Origin: Pseudomonas putida
GTDB lineage: Bacteria; Pseudomonadota; Gammaproteobacteria; Pseudomonadales; Pseudomonadaceae
Length of the DNA stretch: 64,000 nt
NCBI RefSeq assembly: GCF_001941965.1
Contig: NZ_MKZO01000047.1
Location: forward strand, 62,001 to 126,000
Direction of reading: 5' to 3'
Made by a program: the position numbers and the translations under genes. Below are positions 25,822-34,736 of this stretch, piece by piece. Every line of letters starts with the position of its first letter. The first letter of the stretch is position 1. Below the pieces are notes generated by a model. The model ran no database searches. It had not been told where the DNA came from and saw only the letters and a program-made list of their open reading frames with translations.

Positions 25822-25935
25822 GGGGGCTCCATGATTGATTGTTCTTGTGGAGGATCGATGGGGCCACTTTAAATTTCCCGGTCGATGCTGCCTAATGACA
25901 GCTATTGACTCCGTGATAACTTTTGGTGATCCCCT

Positions 25936-26859
25936 GTGCTGCCACCCCTGAGTTCCATGGCCTCGCGCCTGCGCATGCGGCAACTGCGCCTGCTGATCTG
26001 TCTCGACGAACTGGGCTCGATCCACAAGGCCGCCGAGGCCATGTCGATCACCCAGCCGGGGGCGACCAAGGCCCTCAACGAGATCGAATCGACCCTTGGC
26101 GCGGTGCTTTTCGAGCGCACCAGCAAGGGCCTGGAGGCCAATGACCTGGGGCGCTGCGTGGTGCGTTATGCGCGGTTGATCAGCACTGACCTGGCGCACC
26201 TGCGCGAGGAGATGATCGGGATCATGCAGGGGCATGGCGGGCGGCTGTCGGTGGGCACCATCATGGGCGCGGTGCCGATGCTGGTGGACGGGCTGGCGCG
26301 GCTGCGCGAGGAACAGCCGGATTTGTCGGTGACGGTGGTCGAGGACACCAGCGACCGCCTGCTCAGCCTGCTGGACCAGGGCCGGCTGGACGTGGTGATC
26401 TGCCGGACCAGCGTCAGCCGCCGGCCGGATGCCTATGACAGCCGGGTCAAGCATCAGGAGCAACTGGTGCTGGTGGCCAACCCGGCCCATGCCCTGGCGG
26501 GCAGTGAGCATCTGGAGCTGGCGCAACTGGCGGATTCGCGCTGGGTGGTGTTCCCGGTGAACATGCCGATGCGCCTGACCCTGGAACGGGAGTTTCGCGA
26601 GGCGGGGCTGGGGTTTCCGCAGTACCCGATCGAGACCTCGTCGACCTTCACCACCTTGTCGCTGTTGCGCCAGGACCCGGGGTTGCTGGCGGTGATGCCC
26701 TGGGATGTGGCGCGGGTGGCGGTGGAGCATGGGATGCTGGTGAAGTTGCCGTTGCAACTGGTGTCGCGCAGTGAGCCGTATGAGGTGGTGACGCGGCGCG
26801 GCGTGGAACTGAGCGGGCCGGGGCGGGTGTTGGTGGATATCCTGATGATTGATCGGTGA
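25936..26859 (+). CDS. LysR-family regulator of the galactarate operon
   Basis: 307 residues. Winged HTH at about 13-72 (LGSIHKAAEAMSITQPGATKALNEIE) and a LysR substrate-binding domain (GTIMGAVPMLVDGLARLREEQPDL), of the GbpR-like subgroup. Divergent from the AraD1-like gene across 114 bases, the classical arrangement for a LysR activator of the neighbouring operon; the effector is probably a hexarate or its breakdown product. ATG 25936 follows GATCCCCTGTG with no clear ribosome-binding site, so ATG 25957 (MASRLRMRQ) is an alternative. Confidence 0.9.
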   Translation: MLPPLSSMASRLRMRQLRLLICLDELGSIHKAAEAMSITQPGATKALNEIESTLGAVLFERTSKGLEANDLGRCVVRYARLISTDLAHLREEMIGIMQGHGGRLSVGTIMGAVPMLVDGLARLREEQPDLSVTVVEDTSDRLLSLLDQGRLDVVICRTSVSRRPDAYDSRVKHQEQLVLVANPAHALAGSEHLELAQLADSRWVVFPVNMPMRLTLEREFREAGLGFPQYPIETSSTFTTLSLLRQDPGLLAVMPWDVARVAVEHGMLVKLPLQLVSRSEPYEVVTRRGVELSGPGRVLVDILMIDR

Positions 26860-26861
26860 TC

Positions 26862-26955
26862 TCCAGGGCCCTATCGCTGGCAAGCCAGCTCCCACAGGTC
26901 CGGCGGTGTCCACAACCCCTGTGGGAGCTGGCTTGCCGGCGATGAGGCCCTTGAG
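26862..26955. repeat. REP/BIME pair
   Basis: Inverted units: CTATCGCTGGCAAGCCAGCT from 26871, and GTGGGAGCTGGCTTGCCGGC to 26940 followed by GATGAGGCCC. It lies between the LysR gene and ogt. Confidence 0.88.
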
Positions 26956-27006
26956 CACACAGCAGATGCCATGGTAAAGACTTCCCCCCAGACCCAGGAC
27001 CGCCCC

Positions 27007-27546
27007 ATGTACTACTCCACCCTCTACCAGTCCCCCGTCGGCACCCTGCAGCTCGCCGCCAGCGACAGCCACCTGCTGGGCCTGTGGATGGTCGGCCAGA
27101 AGTACTTCGGCGGCAGTGCCCCCGGGACCCTGGAGCCGAGCGACGACCTGCCGTTCTTCCAGCAGGTGCGCCACTGGCTCGACCAGTACTTCGCCGGCGC
27201 ACAACCCCCCATCGCCGATTTGCCCATGGCCCCGCTGGGCAGCGACTTCCGCCAGGCCGTGTGGGCCCTGCTTTGCGAGATCCCCTACGGCGGTACCACC
27301 ACCTACGGCGAGATCGCCAAGGCCGTGGCCCTGCGCAGCGGCCTGCCGAGCATGTCCAGCCAGGCCGTGGGCGGGGCGGTGGGGCATAACCCGATCTCCA
27401 TCATCATCCCCTGCCACCGGGTGATCGGCCGCGACGGCAGCCTGACCGGGTATGCCGGGGGAATAGAGAAGAAGATCCAGCTGCTGGAGCATGAGGGGGC
27501 GCTGTCGTCGCTGTTCTATACGCCCAGCTGCAGCAGCGCGCCCTAG
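27007..27546 (+). CDS. ogt: methylated-DNA--[protein]-cysteine S-methyltransferase
   Basis: 179 residues from ATG 27007. The C-terminal domain has the active-site motif IIPCHRVIG, the HTH arginine-finger region (GGTTTYGEIAKAVALRSG...AVGGAVGHNP) and the GSLTGYAGG loop. The suicide enzyme moves the alkyl group from O6-alkylguanine to its cysteine. No AraC-type Ada domain is present, so this is the Ogt form. The ORF starting upstream at 26971 has only unrelated sequence. Confidence 0.93.
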   Translation: MYYSTLYQSPVGTLQLAASDSHLLGLWMVGQKYFGGSAPGTLEPSDDLPFFQQVRHWLDQYFAGAQPPIADLPMAPLGSDFRQAVWALLCEIPYGGTTTYGEIAKAVALRSGLPSMSSQAVGGAVGHNPISIIIPCHRVIGRDGSLTGYAGGIEKKIQLLEHEGALSSLFYTPSCSSAP

Positions 27547-27549
27547 CCG

Positions 27550-28836
27550 TCACTCTGTTTCAGCTCCCGGTGCGGGTGGTGTGGCCGGCGCGGGGTCGCC
27601 AAGCCAGCCGGTCATTGCCAGTACCAGTCGCTTGAGCCTGTCTGCGGTGATCGCGTCTCCACCGGCTTCGCCGATCCTGTCGTGCAGCTCACCCATGGCG
27701 GCCTGGCCCAGTTCCTCGATCCAGTTATCCTTGCGCAGGTTGTCGCACAGGTTCATCGCCGCGTCGTAGACCGACTCGTAATGGCGCTTCTGGTCCTCGA
27801 ACAGGGCGATGCCCAGCCTGGCTGTGGCCGCCGGCAGTTCCGCCGCATCGGACCCATTGCTGAGCAGGTAGACGCCGTAAAGGAATTTCAGGTGGTCCTG
27901 CAGGCAGTGGGCGCGAGTCTGGACACGGGGCACGATATCCGTCGCCCAGTCGGTTTCGCTCCCGGCCAGCAGGGGGAAACGCTTCAGGTATTCCAGGGCC
28001 TGTATGTGATAGAACCCGATGTAGATCGCGCGGAGTACCTGTATCGGATCCGCGCCTTCACTGGTCATGGCGGCCATCACCAGGTCCGCGGCGAAGATGT
28101 CGCAGAAGACTTCCTCGAAGGTCTGCGGGTCATCCAGGCAGGCCAGTTGCGCGGCCATGAAGGTGTCCGGAGCTTGCGCCAGCTGCTGCACGTCGTTGAT
28201 GACGTCCTCTACGTCCCGATGATGGATGGCGGCCGCAGGGGCGTTGCGCAGGTCACGCACCTGGTCCTCCAGCGAACGCTGCTTGGACGTGATCTGAGCG
28301 GCGATCAGCTCGGCCACCTGTTCCCGTGTTTCCGGCAGGGCGTTTTCCTGGTCGTAGAGCCGATGGCCGAGCTCGTGGCTCATCAGGAAGGTTTCATGCA
28401 CCTCGGTCAGGAGGAAACGCCAGGGCTCGTCGAGGCGGCGTGGTTGCAGGAGGTCACGGTGCTCGTCATAGAACGCCGCACAATGCAGCGCTTGCTCCAG
28501 GCGCCCCACCTCGACAAGCCGCTCTGCCAGGACCTTGTGAAAGTAGATGATCGCCGGCTCCAGGTCACCGGCCTCGATGAACAGGCGATTGAGCAGGTTC
28601 AGCGATTGCCCCAGGTACTGGTCGTAGACGATCCAGGTGGCGTCCGGAAGGGTCACCAGCTCCACCCGGCGTGATGTCGAGTAGACGATCCTGAAATGGG
28701 TGGGCACCTCGAACAGCGTCGCCAGGTGAGACAGCCGCGCGACACCCTTGCGGTACAGCTGCGGCTGGACCCGGCCTGCCTGGTTGGACCGGGTCACCCG
28801 GATGAAGCGGTCGATAGACGACGTGTCAGTTGTCAT
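27550..28836 (-). CDS. unrecognised protein with HELGH zinc-metallopeptidase motif
   Basis: 428 residues, no signal peptide. I do not recognise the family. A HExxH motif (FLMSHELGHRLY, H154-E155-H158) is followed 83 residues later by EEVFCDIFAADLVM (E241/E242, D246, D251), the spacing and pattern of a third zinc ligand in gluzincin/M78-like peptidases. The N-terminal part (1-140) contains helical, TPR-like stretches (LFIEAGDLEPAIIYFHKVLAERLVEVGRLEQALHCAAFY). Its start overlaps the stop of the small upstream membrane-protein gene by 11 bases, so the two are co-translated. Cytoplasmic location is likely. Zinc peptidase activity is inferred from the motif. Confidence 0.7.
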   Translation of the reverse strand: MTTDTSSIDRFIRVTRSNQAGRVQPQLYRKGVARLSHLATLFEVPTHFRIVYSTSRRVELVTLPDATWIVYDQYLGQSLNLLNRLFIEAGDLEPAIIYFHKVLAERLVEVGRLEQALHCAAFYDEHRDLLQPRRLDEPWRFLLTEVHETFLMSHELGHRLYDQENALPETREQVAELIAAQITSKQRSLEDQVRDLRNAPAAAIHHRDVEDVINDVQQLAQAPDTFMAAQLACLDDPQTFEEVFCDIFAADLVMAAMTSEGADPIQVLRAIYIGFYHIQALEYLKRFPLLAGSETDWATDIVPRVQTRAHCLQDHLKFLYGVYLLSNGSDAAELPAATARLGIALFEDQKRHYESVYDAAMNLCDNLRKDNWIEELGQAAMGELHDRIGEAGGDAITADRLKRLVLAMTGWLGDPAPATPPAPGAETE

Positions 28837-29131
28837 CTGCGTTCACCTGGGGACTTTTCGCCTTGAGGATCTCGAGCAGCACGCGTTCGCTCACACCATG
28901 GATCTCCATGCCGTCGACGATCACCCTGACGTGCTTCTGCGCGGCGATCCGCGCGCGAACCACCGCGACGATACCGGTGATCACCATGGGCGCCAGGGTC
29001 ATGATCACGGTCAGCAGCATCTGCCCGTCCAGGCCGCGGCGCCCGGAGGCGAAGCTGCCGACCTCCTGGCCCAGTGCTTCCAGCTCGTCGGCTGCGGATT
29101 TTTCCGATACTTCGATGGCGATATCGACCAT
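28826..29131 (-). CDS. small single-pass membrane protein, EACC1-like
   Basis: 101 residues from ATG 29131, with GGAGGAACCC upstream. Layout: an N-terminal segment (VDIAIEVSEKSAADELEALGQEV), a central hydrophobic helix (LLTVIMTLAPMVITGIVAVVRARI, about 41-64), then a short strand-rich tail (KHVRVIVDGMEIHGVSERVLLEIL). This resembles the general layout described for effector-associated constant component 1 (EACC1) proteins of predicted bacterial conflict systems; the match is by eye and tentative. It is followed by and overlaps the metallopeptidase-like gene, with which it probably works. Confidence 0.6.
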   Translation of the reverse strand: MVDIAIEVSEKSAADELEALGQEVGSFASGRRGLDGQMLLTVIMTLAPMVITGIVAVVRARIAAQKHVRVIVDGMEIHGVSERVLLEILKAKSPQVNADDN

Positions 29132-29306
29132 GGGTTCCTCCTTGATGGGGCGGCGATGATAACAGGTACACCGATCCTGCCGGAGCCCTGTGGCCCGGCC
29201 ATGACTTTCCCTCATACCCCCATGACTTTATGTGGTTCCAGCCCCCGCCAGCCCCGGTGATACAAAACCTGCAAACACACCCACCAACAACAAAGAGTGT
29301 TTGCAG

Positions 29307-29819
29307 ATGAAAGAACTTGACCTGTACATCGGCGAAGGTTTCGAAGGCCCGGGCGTCAACGCCGCGCATATCAATATCCTTATCGGCCCGCGCAACGGCC
29401 CCGCCGGCCAGGCCTTTGCCAACAGTCTGGCCTCGCCGAGCCAGGGTCATTGCCCGTTCATGGTGATCGCCCAGCCGAACATCCCGGTCAAGCCCATGAC
29501 CCTGTATGTGAACAAGGCCGCCATCGACGGCGAGCTGCACGGCAACGCCACCTGGGGCGCGTCCCAGGCCGGCATCGCCAAGGCCGTGACCGAGGCCCTG
29601 CTCGATGGCACCCTGCCGGCCGAGGCCGAGGACGAGTGGGCCATCGTCACCGCCAACTGGGTCAACCCCGCCTGCGACGACCTCGATGCGGTCTACCTGA
29701 ACAACTACAACGCCTGCCGCACCGCCATCCGCGCCGCGCTCACCGGCAAACCGGAACGCGCCCAGCTGGCCGATGTGGTCGGGCAGATCAGCAATCCCTT
29801 CTATACCCCGAAAGCCTGA
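29307..29819 (+). CDS. fae: formaldehyde-activating enzyme (Fae) homologue
   Basis: 170 residues, the full Fae length. The region GEGFEGPGVNAAHINILIGP carries the conserved catalytic histidine (H21), followed by GPAGQAFAN and IPVKPMTLYVNKA. Fae condenses formaldehyde with tetrahydromethanopterin in methylotrophs. No methanopterin gene is visible here. The gene heads an operon with an aldo-keto reductase, an aldehyde dehydrogenase and an MFS transporter, so it may handle formaldehyde, or another small aldehyde, released during catabolism of a methylated or alcohol substrate. Start ATG 29307 fits the family; the ribosome-binding site is weak. Confidence 0.85.
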   Translation: MKELDLYIGEGFEGPGVNAAHINILIGPRNGPAGQAFANSLASPSQGHCPFMVIAQPNIPVKPMTLYVNKAAIDGELHGNATWGASQAGIAKAVTEALLDGTLPAEAEDEWAIVTANWVNPACDDLDAVYLNNYNACRTAIRAALTGKPERAQLADVVGQISNPFYTPKA

Positions 29820-29829
29820 GGTGGCCGCC

Positions 29830-30864
29830 ATGCAATACATCCGCTTGGGCCATTCCGGCCTGGAAGTCTCGCGCCTGTGCCTGGGCACCATGAACATGGG
29901 CACCCCGGACTGGAAACCGTGGATCTTCGACGAGAAGCAGAGCGAGCCGATCGTTGCCCACGCCCTGGCCAACGGGGTCAACTTCATCGACCTGGCCGAC
30001 TTCTATTCCGCCGGCGTCGGCGAGGAAGTGGTGGGGCGCATCGTCAAGCGCCTGGCCCGCCGCGAAGACCTGGTGATCACCACCAAGGTCGGCTACGGCA
30101 CCCGCGCCGGGATCAACGCCAGCGGCCATTCGCGCAAGCACATCATGGACAGCATCGACGCCTCCCTGACCCGCCTGGGCATGGACTACGTCGACCTGTA
30201 CATGCTGCATTACTTCGATGTGAACACCCCGGTGGAAGAAACCATGGGTGCGCTCAACGACATCGTCAAGGCCGGCAAGGCCCGCTATATCGGGGTCTCG
30301 ACCATGCTCGCCGGGCAACTGGCGAAGATCCTCATGTGTTGCGAGCGCAATGGCTGGGTCAAGCCGATCAACATGCAGCTGCAGCTCAACGTCGCCTACC
30401 GCGAGGAAGAGCGCGAGATGATCCCGCTGTGCCGCGACCAGGGCCTGGGCGTGTCGGTGTTCAGCCCGCTGGCCCGCGGCCTGCTCAGCGGCGACGTGCA
30501 GTCGACGCGCAACCAGACCGACTTCTTCACCCAGCAGATGTACAGCGACGAGGCGTCGTTCGAGATCGCCCGTTCGGTACAGCGAGTGGCCCGCGCCCGT
30601 GGCGTGTCCAACGCGCAGGTGGCCCAGGCCTGGGTGCTCGGTCACCAGGGTGTCGACTGCATGCTGGTGGGCGCCGATACGACGGCGCAGTTCGACAGCG
30701 CTTTGGCGGCCCTGGATACCCGCCTGGATAGCGAGGAACTGCATGAACTGGAGCGCAACTACACACCGTGCGACCTGATCAACGACTACACCGCCGGCAA
30801 GCGCATTCTGCGTTCGGCACGGCCGGGCAGCGAGCGTTTCCTGCTGAGCGAGGCGGTGGCATGA
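29830..30864 (+). CDS. aldo/keto reductase
   Basis: 344 residues from ATG 29830 (GAGGTGG upstream), 10 bases after fae. The catalytic tetrad is complete: D54 and Y59 (FIDLADFYS), K86 (TTKVGYG), H127 (YMLHYFD). A C-terminal NADPH-binding region follows (GVSNAQVAQAWVLG). It belongs to the AKR group of YajO/auxin-induced-protein relatives that reduce aldehydes or ketosugars. Its stop overlaps the next gene's start (ATGA). Confidence 0.9.
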   Translation: MQYIRLGHSGLEVSRLCLGTMNMGTPDWKPWIFDEKQSEPIVAHALANGVNFIDLADFYSAGVGEEVVGRIVKRLARREDLVITTKVGYGTRAGINASGHSRKHIMDSIDASLTRLGMDYVDLYMLHYFDVNTPVEETMGALNDIVKAGKARYIGVSTMLAGQLAKILMCCERNGWVKPINMQLQLNVAYREEEREMIPLCRDQGLGVSVFSPLARGLLSGDVQSTRNQTDFFTQQMYSDEASFEIARSVQRVARARGVSNAQVAQAWVLGHQGVDCMLVGADTTAQFDSALAALDTRLDSEELHELERNYTPCDLINDYTAGKRILRSARPGSERFLLSEAVA

Positions 30865-32294
30865 GCGGGCTGCTGCGTCACGGCAACTACATCGATGGCC
30901 AGTGGTGCTCCGGCGGTGCGACCTACCCGGTGACCGACCCGGCCAGCGGCGAGCTGATCACCCAGGTGCAGAAGGCCGGCGCCGAGGAAACCAGCCTGGC
31001 CATCGCCGCTGCCGAACGGGCCTTGCCGGCCTGGCGCGGCCTGACCGCCAAGGAGCGCAGCCAGCGCCTCAAGCGCTGGGGCGAACTGATGCTCGCCCAG
31101 CAGCGCGAGCTGGCCACGCTGCTCAGCCGCGAACAGGGCAAGCCGCTGGCCGAGGCCATGGGCGAGGTGGTCTATGCCGCGAGTTTCCTCGAGTGGTTCG
31201 CTGAGGAAGCCAAGCGCGCCTACGGCGATGTAATCCCCAGCCACAAGGCCGATGCGCGCATCGTCGTGGTCAAGGAAGCGATCGGTGTGGTGGCCGCCAT
31301 TACCCCGTGGAACTTCCCCCTGGCGATGGTCACCCGCAAGGTCGGTCCGGCGCTGGCAGCGGGCTGCACCATGGTCCTCAAGCCTTCGGAAGAAACCCCG
31401 CTGTCGGCCTTCGCCCTGGCGGTGCTGGCCGAGCAGGCCGGGATCCCGGCAGGCGTATTCAATATCGTCTCCGGCGATGCCGTGGCCATCGGCGGTGCGC
31501 TGCAAGCCTCCAGCGTGGTGCGCAAGCTGTCGTTCACCGGCTCGACCCGCACCGGCAAGCTGCTGATGCGCCAGGCCGCCGAGACTCTGAAGAAGGTTTC
31601 GCTGGAACTGGGCGGCAATGCGCCCTTCATCGTCTTCGACGATGCCGACCTGGACGCAGCGGTGAAGGGCGCCATGGCCTCGAAATTCCGCAATACCGGG
31701 CAGACCTGCGTGTGCGTCAACCGCTTCTTTATCCAGGACGGGGTGTACGACGCCTTCGTCGGCAAGCTGGCCGAGGCGGTGCGGGCCATGCGTGTCGGTT
31801 CGGCGCTGGAAGGCGCGACCGACCAGGGCCCGCTGATCAACGCGGCGGCCCTGGCCAAGGTCGAGGCCCATGTCGGCGATGCCCTGGAGAAGGGCGCACG
31901 ACTGGTCTGCGGCGGCCAGCGCCATGCCCTGGGCGGGACCTTCTTCGAACCCACGGTGCTGGCCGAGGCGAGCCGCGACATGCTCATCGCCAGCGACGAA
32001 ACCTTCGGCCCGGTGGCCGCCTGCTTCCGCTTCAAGGACGAAGCCGAGGTGCTGCAGGCGGCCAACGACACGCCCTATGGCCTTTCCGCCTACTTCTACA
32101 GCCGCGATATCGGCCGGGTCTGGCGCATGGCGTCGGGCCTGGAGGTTGGCATGGTCGGGATCAACGAAGGGGTGATTTCCACGGAAGTCGCGCCCTTTGG
32201 CGGGATCAAGGAATCGGGCCTGGGCCGGGAGGGCTCGAAGTACGGCCTTGACGAATACCTGGAGATCAAATACCTGCTGATGGGCGGGTTGTAA
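30861..32294 (+). CDS. NAD(P)-dependent aldehyde dehydrogenase, succinate-semialdehyde-dehydrogenase-like
   Basis: 477 residues, overlapping the aldo/keto reductase stop. Motifs: AAITPWNFPLAMVTRKVGPA (cofactor loop), ELGGNAPFIVFDDADLD with the catalytic glutamate, GQTCVCVNRFFIQ with the nucleophilic cysteine next to a second cysteine as in GabD, and APFGGIKESGLGREGS. The best family match by eye is GabD. Given the operon, it more likely oxidises a sugar-derived or glycolaldehyde-type aldehyde. Confidence 0.9.
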   Translation: MSGLLRHGNYIDGQWCSGGATYPVTDPASGELITQVQKAGAEETSLAIAAAERALPAWRGLTAKERSQRLKRWGELMLAQQRELATLLSREQGKPLAEAMGEVVYAASFLEWFAEEAKRAYGDVIPSHKADARIVVVKEAIGVVAAITPWNFPLAMVTRKVGPALAAGCTMVLKPSEETPLSAFALAVLAEQAGIPAGVFNIVSGDAVAIGGALQASSVVRKLSFTGSTRTGKLLMRQAAETLKKVSLELGGNAPFIVFDDADLDAAVKGAMASKFRNTGQTCVCVNRFFIQDGVYDAFVGKLAEAVRAMRVGSALEGATDQGPLINAAALAKVEAHVGDALEKGARLVCGGQRHALGGTFFEPTVLAEASRDMLIASDETFGPVAACFRFKDEAEVLQAANDTPYGLSAYFYSRDIGRVWRMASGLEVGMVGINEGVISTEVAPFGGIKESGLGREGSKYGLDEYLEIKYLLMGGL

Positions 32295-32304
32295 GGCACC
32301 CACT

Positions 32305-32330
32305 GCCGCCGGCAGCACACCGGCGGCGTT
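32305..32330 (+). terminator. probable intrinsic terminator
   Basis: An 8-base GC stem (GCCGCCGG with its complement) and 7-base loop are followed by a short GTTTC tract, 11 bases after the aldehyde dehydrogenase stop. It probably reduces readthrough into the MFS gene. Confidence 0.6.
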
Positions 32331-32372
32331 TCGGCTTCATCTCTACTTCAAGAACAAAAACCGGAGACGAAC

Positions 32373-33731
32373 ATGTCCGTAACCCCAGTCAAGATCGATG
32401 ACCTGCCGATCGGTCGCTTCCATATCAAGATCGCCGGCCTGACCTTCGGCGCCCACTTCACCGACGGCTATATCCTTGGCCTGATCGGTATCGCCTTCAC
32501 CTTGCTCAGCCCGCAGATGCAGCTGGACGCCTTCTGGCAGGGGCTGATCGGTGCCTCGGCGCTGATCGGCCTGTTCCTCGGCAGCCTGTTCTTCGGCTGG
32601 ATTTCCGACCGCCTTGGCCGGCAGAAGATCTTCCTGATCAGCTTCGTGCTGATCACCCTGGCTTCGGTCATGCAGTTCTACGTGGAAAGCGCGGCGGCCT
32701 TGCTGGCCTGCCGGATCCTCATCGGCATCGGCCTGGGCGGGGACTTCAGCGTCGGCCATGCCATGCTCGCCGAGTTCGCCCCGCGCAAGCACCGTGGCGT
32801 GCTGCTGGGTTCGTTCAGCGTGATCTGGACCTTCGGTTATGTGGCGGCGACCTTTGTTGGCACGGCGATGCTCAGCCTGGGCGATGACGCCTGGCGCTAC
32901 ATGCTGGCGTCCTCGGCGATTCCTGCCGGGTTGATCCTGCTGGCGCGTATCGGTACCCCGGAGTCGCCGCGCTGGCTGGTCAATCGCGGGCGCATCGAGG
33001 AAGCCCGGGCCATCGTGCGCGAGCACCTTGGCGCCCATGTGGTGCTGGATGAAGAGCCGGCCGGCGAGCATCGCTCGGGGTATGCCGCGCTGTTCAGTCG
33101 CGAGTACCGCAAGCGCACCGCGTTCAACTGCCTGTTCTTCGTGTGCATCGTCATGCCGTACTTCGCCATCTACACCTTCCTGCCGACTATCCTGGAAAAG
33201 ATGGGGCTGGCCGAAGGTTTCGGTACCGAGCTGATGCTCAACCTGCTGCTGATCGTCGGGGCATTGCTGGGGATCTGGTGCACGGTGAAGTTCTCGCGGC
33301 GCGGGTTCCTCATCGGCTCGTTCGTGATCCTGGCGGCGGCGCTGTTCCTGCTGGCGGTGTTGCCGGGCGGTGCGGCGTGGCTGATGGTGCTGGTGTTCGG
33401 GTTGTTCACCCTGGTGCTGTCGGCGGTGAGCAACCTGGTCGGGGTGTTCCCGGCGGAGAGCTTCCCGACGCCGGTACGGGCCAGTGGAATCGGCCTGGCC
33501 ACGGCAGTGAGCCGCCTGGGTTCGGCGGTGAGTACTTTCCTGCTGCCGCTGAGCGTAGCGGGGATCGGCTTGAGCCCGACCATGGGCATCCTGGCGGCGA
33601 TCCTGGCGTTTGGCGCGCTGATTTCCTGGGCCTGGGCGCCGGAGACCAAGGCGCTGACCCTGAGCCAGGCGTGTGATGTGCCGAGTGTTGATGGGGTGAA
33701 GGTCGGGGCTGTGTCTGGCCTGGCTACCTAG
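32373..33731 (+). CDS. MFS transporter (sugar-porter-like)
   Basis: 452 residues, twelve hydrophobic segments. MFS signature A after helix 2 (GWISDRLGRQK), sugar-porter elements GIGLGGDFSVGHAMLAEF and PESPRWLVNRGR before the central loop. GGAGACGA before ATG 32373 is the ribosome-binding site. It is the fourth gene of the fae operon, separated by a weak terminator, and presumably imports the substrate that the reductase and dehydrogenase act on. Confidence 0.9.
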   Translation: MSVTPVKIDDLPIGRFHIKIAGLTFGAHFTDGYILGLIGIAFTLLSPQMQLDAFWQGLIGASALIGLFLGSLFFGWISDRLGRQKIFLISFVLITLASVMQFYVESAAALLACRILIGIGLGGDFSVGHAMLAEFAPRKHRGVLLGSFSVIWTFGYVAATFVGTAMLSLGDDAWRYMLASSAIPAGLILLARIGTPESPRWLVNRGRIEEARAIVREHLGAHVVLDEEPAGEHRSGYAALFSREYRKRTAFNCLFFVCIVMPYFAIYTFLPTILEKMGLAEGFGTELMLNLLLIVGALLGIWCTVKFSRRGFLIGSFVILAAALFLLAVLPGGAAWLMVLVFGLFTLVLSAVSNLVGVFPAESFPTPVRASGIGLATAVSRLGSAVSTFLLPLSVAGIGLSPTMGILAAILAFGALISWAWAPETKALTLSQACDVPSVDGVKVGAVSGLAT

Positions 33732-33740
33732 GTGTCTTTA

Positions 33741-33820
33741 CTGGCCTCATCGCTGGCAAGCCAGCTCCCACAGGGTACGCGATCCCTGTGGGAGCTGGCT
33801 TGCCAGCGATGAGGCCGGTG
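33741..33820. repeat. REP/BIME pair
   Basis: Inverted units CTGGCCTCATCGCTGGCAAG from 33741 and CCTGTGGGAGCTGGCTTGCC to 33804, followed by AGCGATGAGGCC. It lies between the convergent MFS and LysR genes. Confidence 0.9.
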
Positions 33821-33835
33821 ATAACAACGGAAGAA

Positions 33836-34708
33836 TCAGCCAGTGACCCCTTGCAACCAGTCAGTGAACAACCCCACCTTCGACAACCCCTGCTTGTCCC
33901 CCGCCACATCCAGCCAGTACCCATAAGGCCCCAGCACCTCCACCCCGGCAATCGGCAGCAGGCTGCCCTCACGCAATTCCCGCTCGATCATCTGCCGGTC
34001 GATCACCGCCAGCCCACCGCCGGCCAGCGCGGTGTGAATTACCTGGTCCAGGGTAGTGAATTCCAGCCCTCCGGCCGTCTCCACATCATCCCGGCCCATG
34101 GCTGCCAGCCAGTTTTCCCAGACCTTCAAGCGCTTGCCGTCATGCAGGATATGCAGCAGCGGCCAGGCGCGCAGATCCGGCGCCTGGCCGTCGACGAACA
34201 GCTCGGCACTGGCTACCGCCACATGCCGCTCCATCACCAGCAACTCGCTATGCCAGTGCTCCGCCGGCCCCAGGCCGAAGCGGATGCGACAGTCGATCTC
34301 GGCCAGGTGCTCATGGCTGGCCTGGTTGCTCACGCTCAGGCTGATCTCCGGATAGCGCCGGCAGAAATCCCGCAACTGCGGCGACAGCCAGCGCGTGCCC
34401 CAGGTGGGCGGGGCGAGGATGCGCAGGCGCTGGCGCAGGTTGGGGATGCGTACCGATTGCAGGGCACGGTCGATCTGGTCGAAGGCCGCCGCCAGTTGCG
34501 GCGACAGCGCCGCGCCGGCCTCGGTCAGGGTCAAACCCAGATGAGTCCGCACGAACAGCGCCACGCCCAGGTGATCTTCCAACTGCTTGATCTGCCGGCT
34601 GACCGCACCCTGGGTCACGTTCAACTCAAGGGCGGCGCGGCTGAAACTGCGGTGCCGCGCGACTTCTTCGAAGACGCGCAGCATGTTGAGCGGGGGCAGT
34701 TGACGCAT
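33836..34708 (-). CDS. LysR-family regulator (GcvA-like)
   Basis: 290 residues from ATG 34708; the frame extends to 34798 without homologous sequence. The HTH lies in MLRVFEEVARHRSFSRAALELNVTQGAVSRQIKQLE, followed by an effector domain with APPTWGTRWLSPQL, typical of the GcvA/AmpR subgroup. It reads away from the porin gene and toward the MFS gene. It probably regulates one of the two neighbouring catabolic operons. Confidence 0.9.
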   Translation of the reverse strand: MRQLPPLNMLRVFEEVARHRSFSRAALELNVTQGAVSRQIKQLEDHLGVALFVRTHLGLTLTEAGAALSPQLAAAFDQIDRALQSVRIPNLRQRLRILAPPTWGTRWLSPQLRDFCRRYPEISLSVSNQASHEHLAEIDCRIRFGLGPAEHWHSELLVMERHVAVASAELFVDGQAPDLRAWPLLHILHDGKRLKVWENWLAAMGRDDVETAGGLEFTTLDQVIHTALAGGGLAVIDRQMIERELREGSLLPIAGVEVLGPYGYWLDVAGDKQGLSKVGLFTDWLQGVTG

Positions 34709-34736
34709 GGAAACCACCCCGCAGGAGAGGGACGTT

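Noticed and set aside
24823..27492. 889-codon reverse frame running through the AraD1-like gene and beyond into the LysR and ogt region
   Set aside because: Only the part to 25821 has homologous sequence; the upstream extension crosses a divergent promoter, a LysR gene and a REP pair.
29307..33731. Calling the fae operon a methylotrophy cluster
   Set aside because: No methanol or methylamine oxidation, methanopterin or serine-cycle genes are visible; only the Fae homologue points that way.
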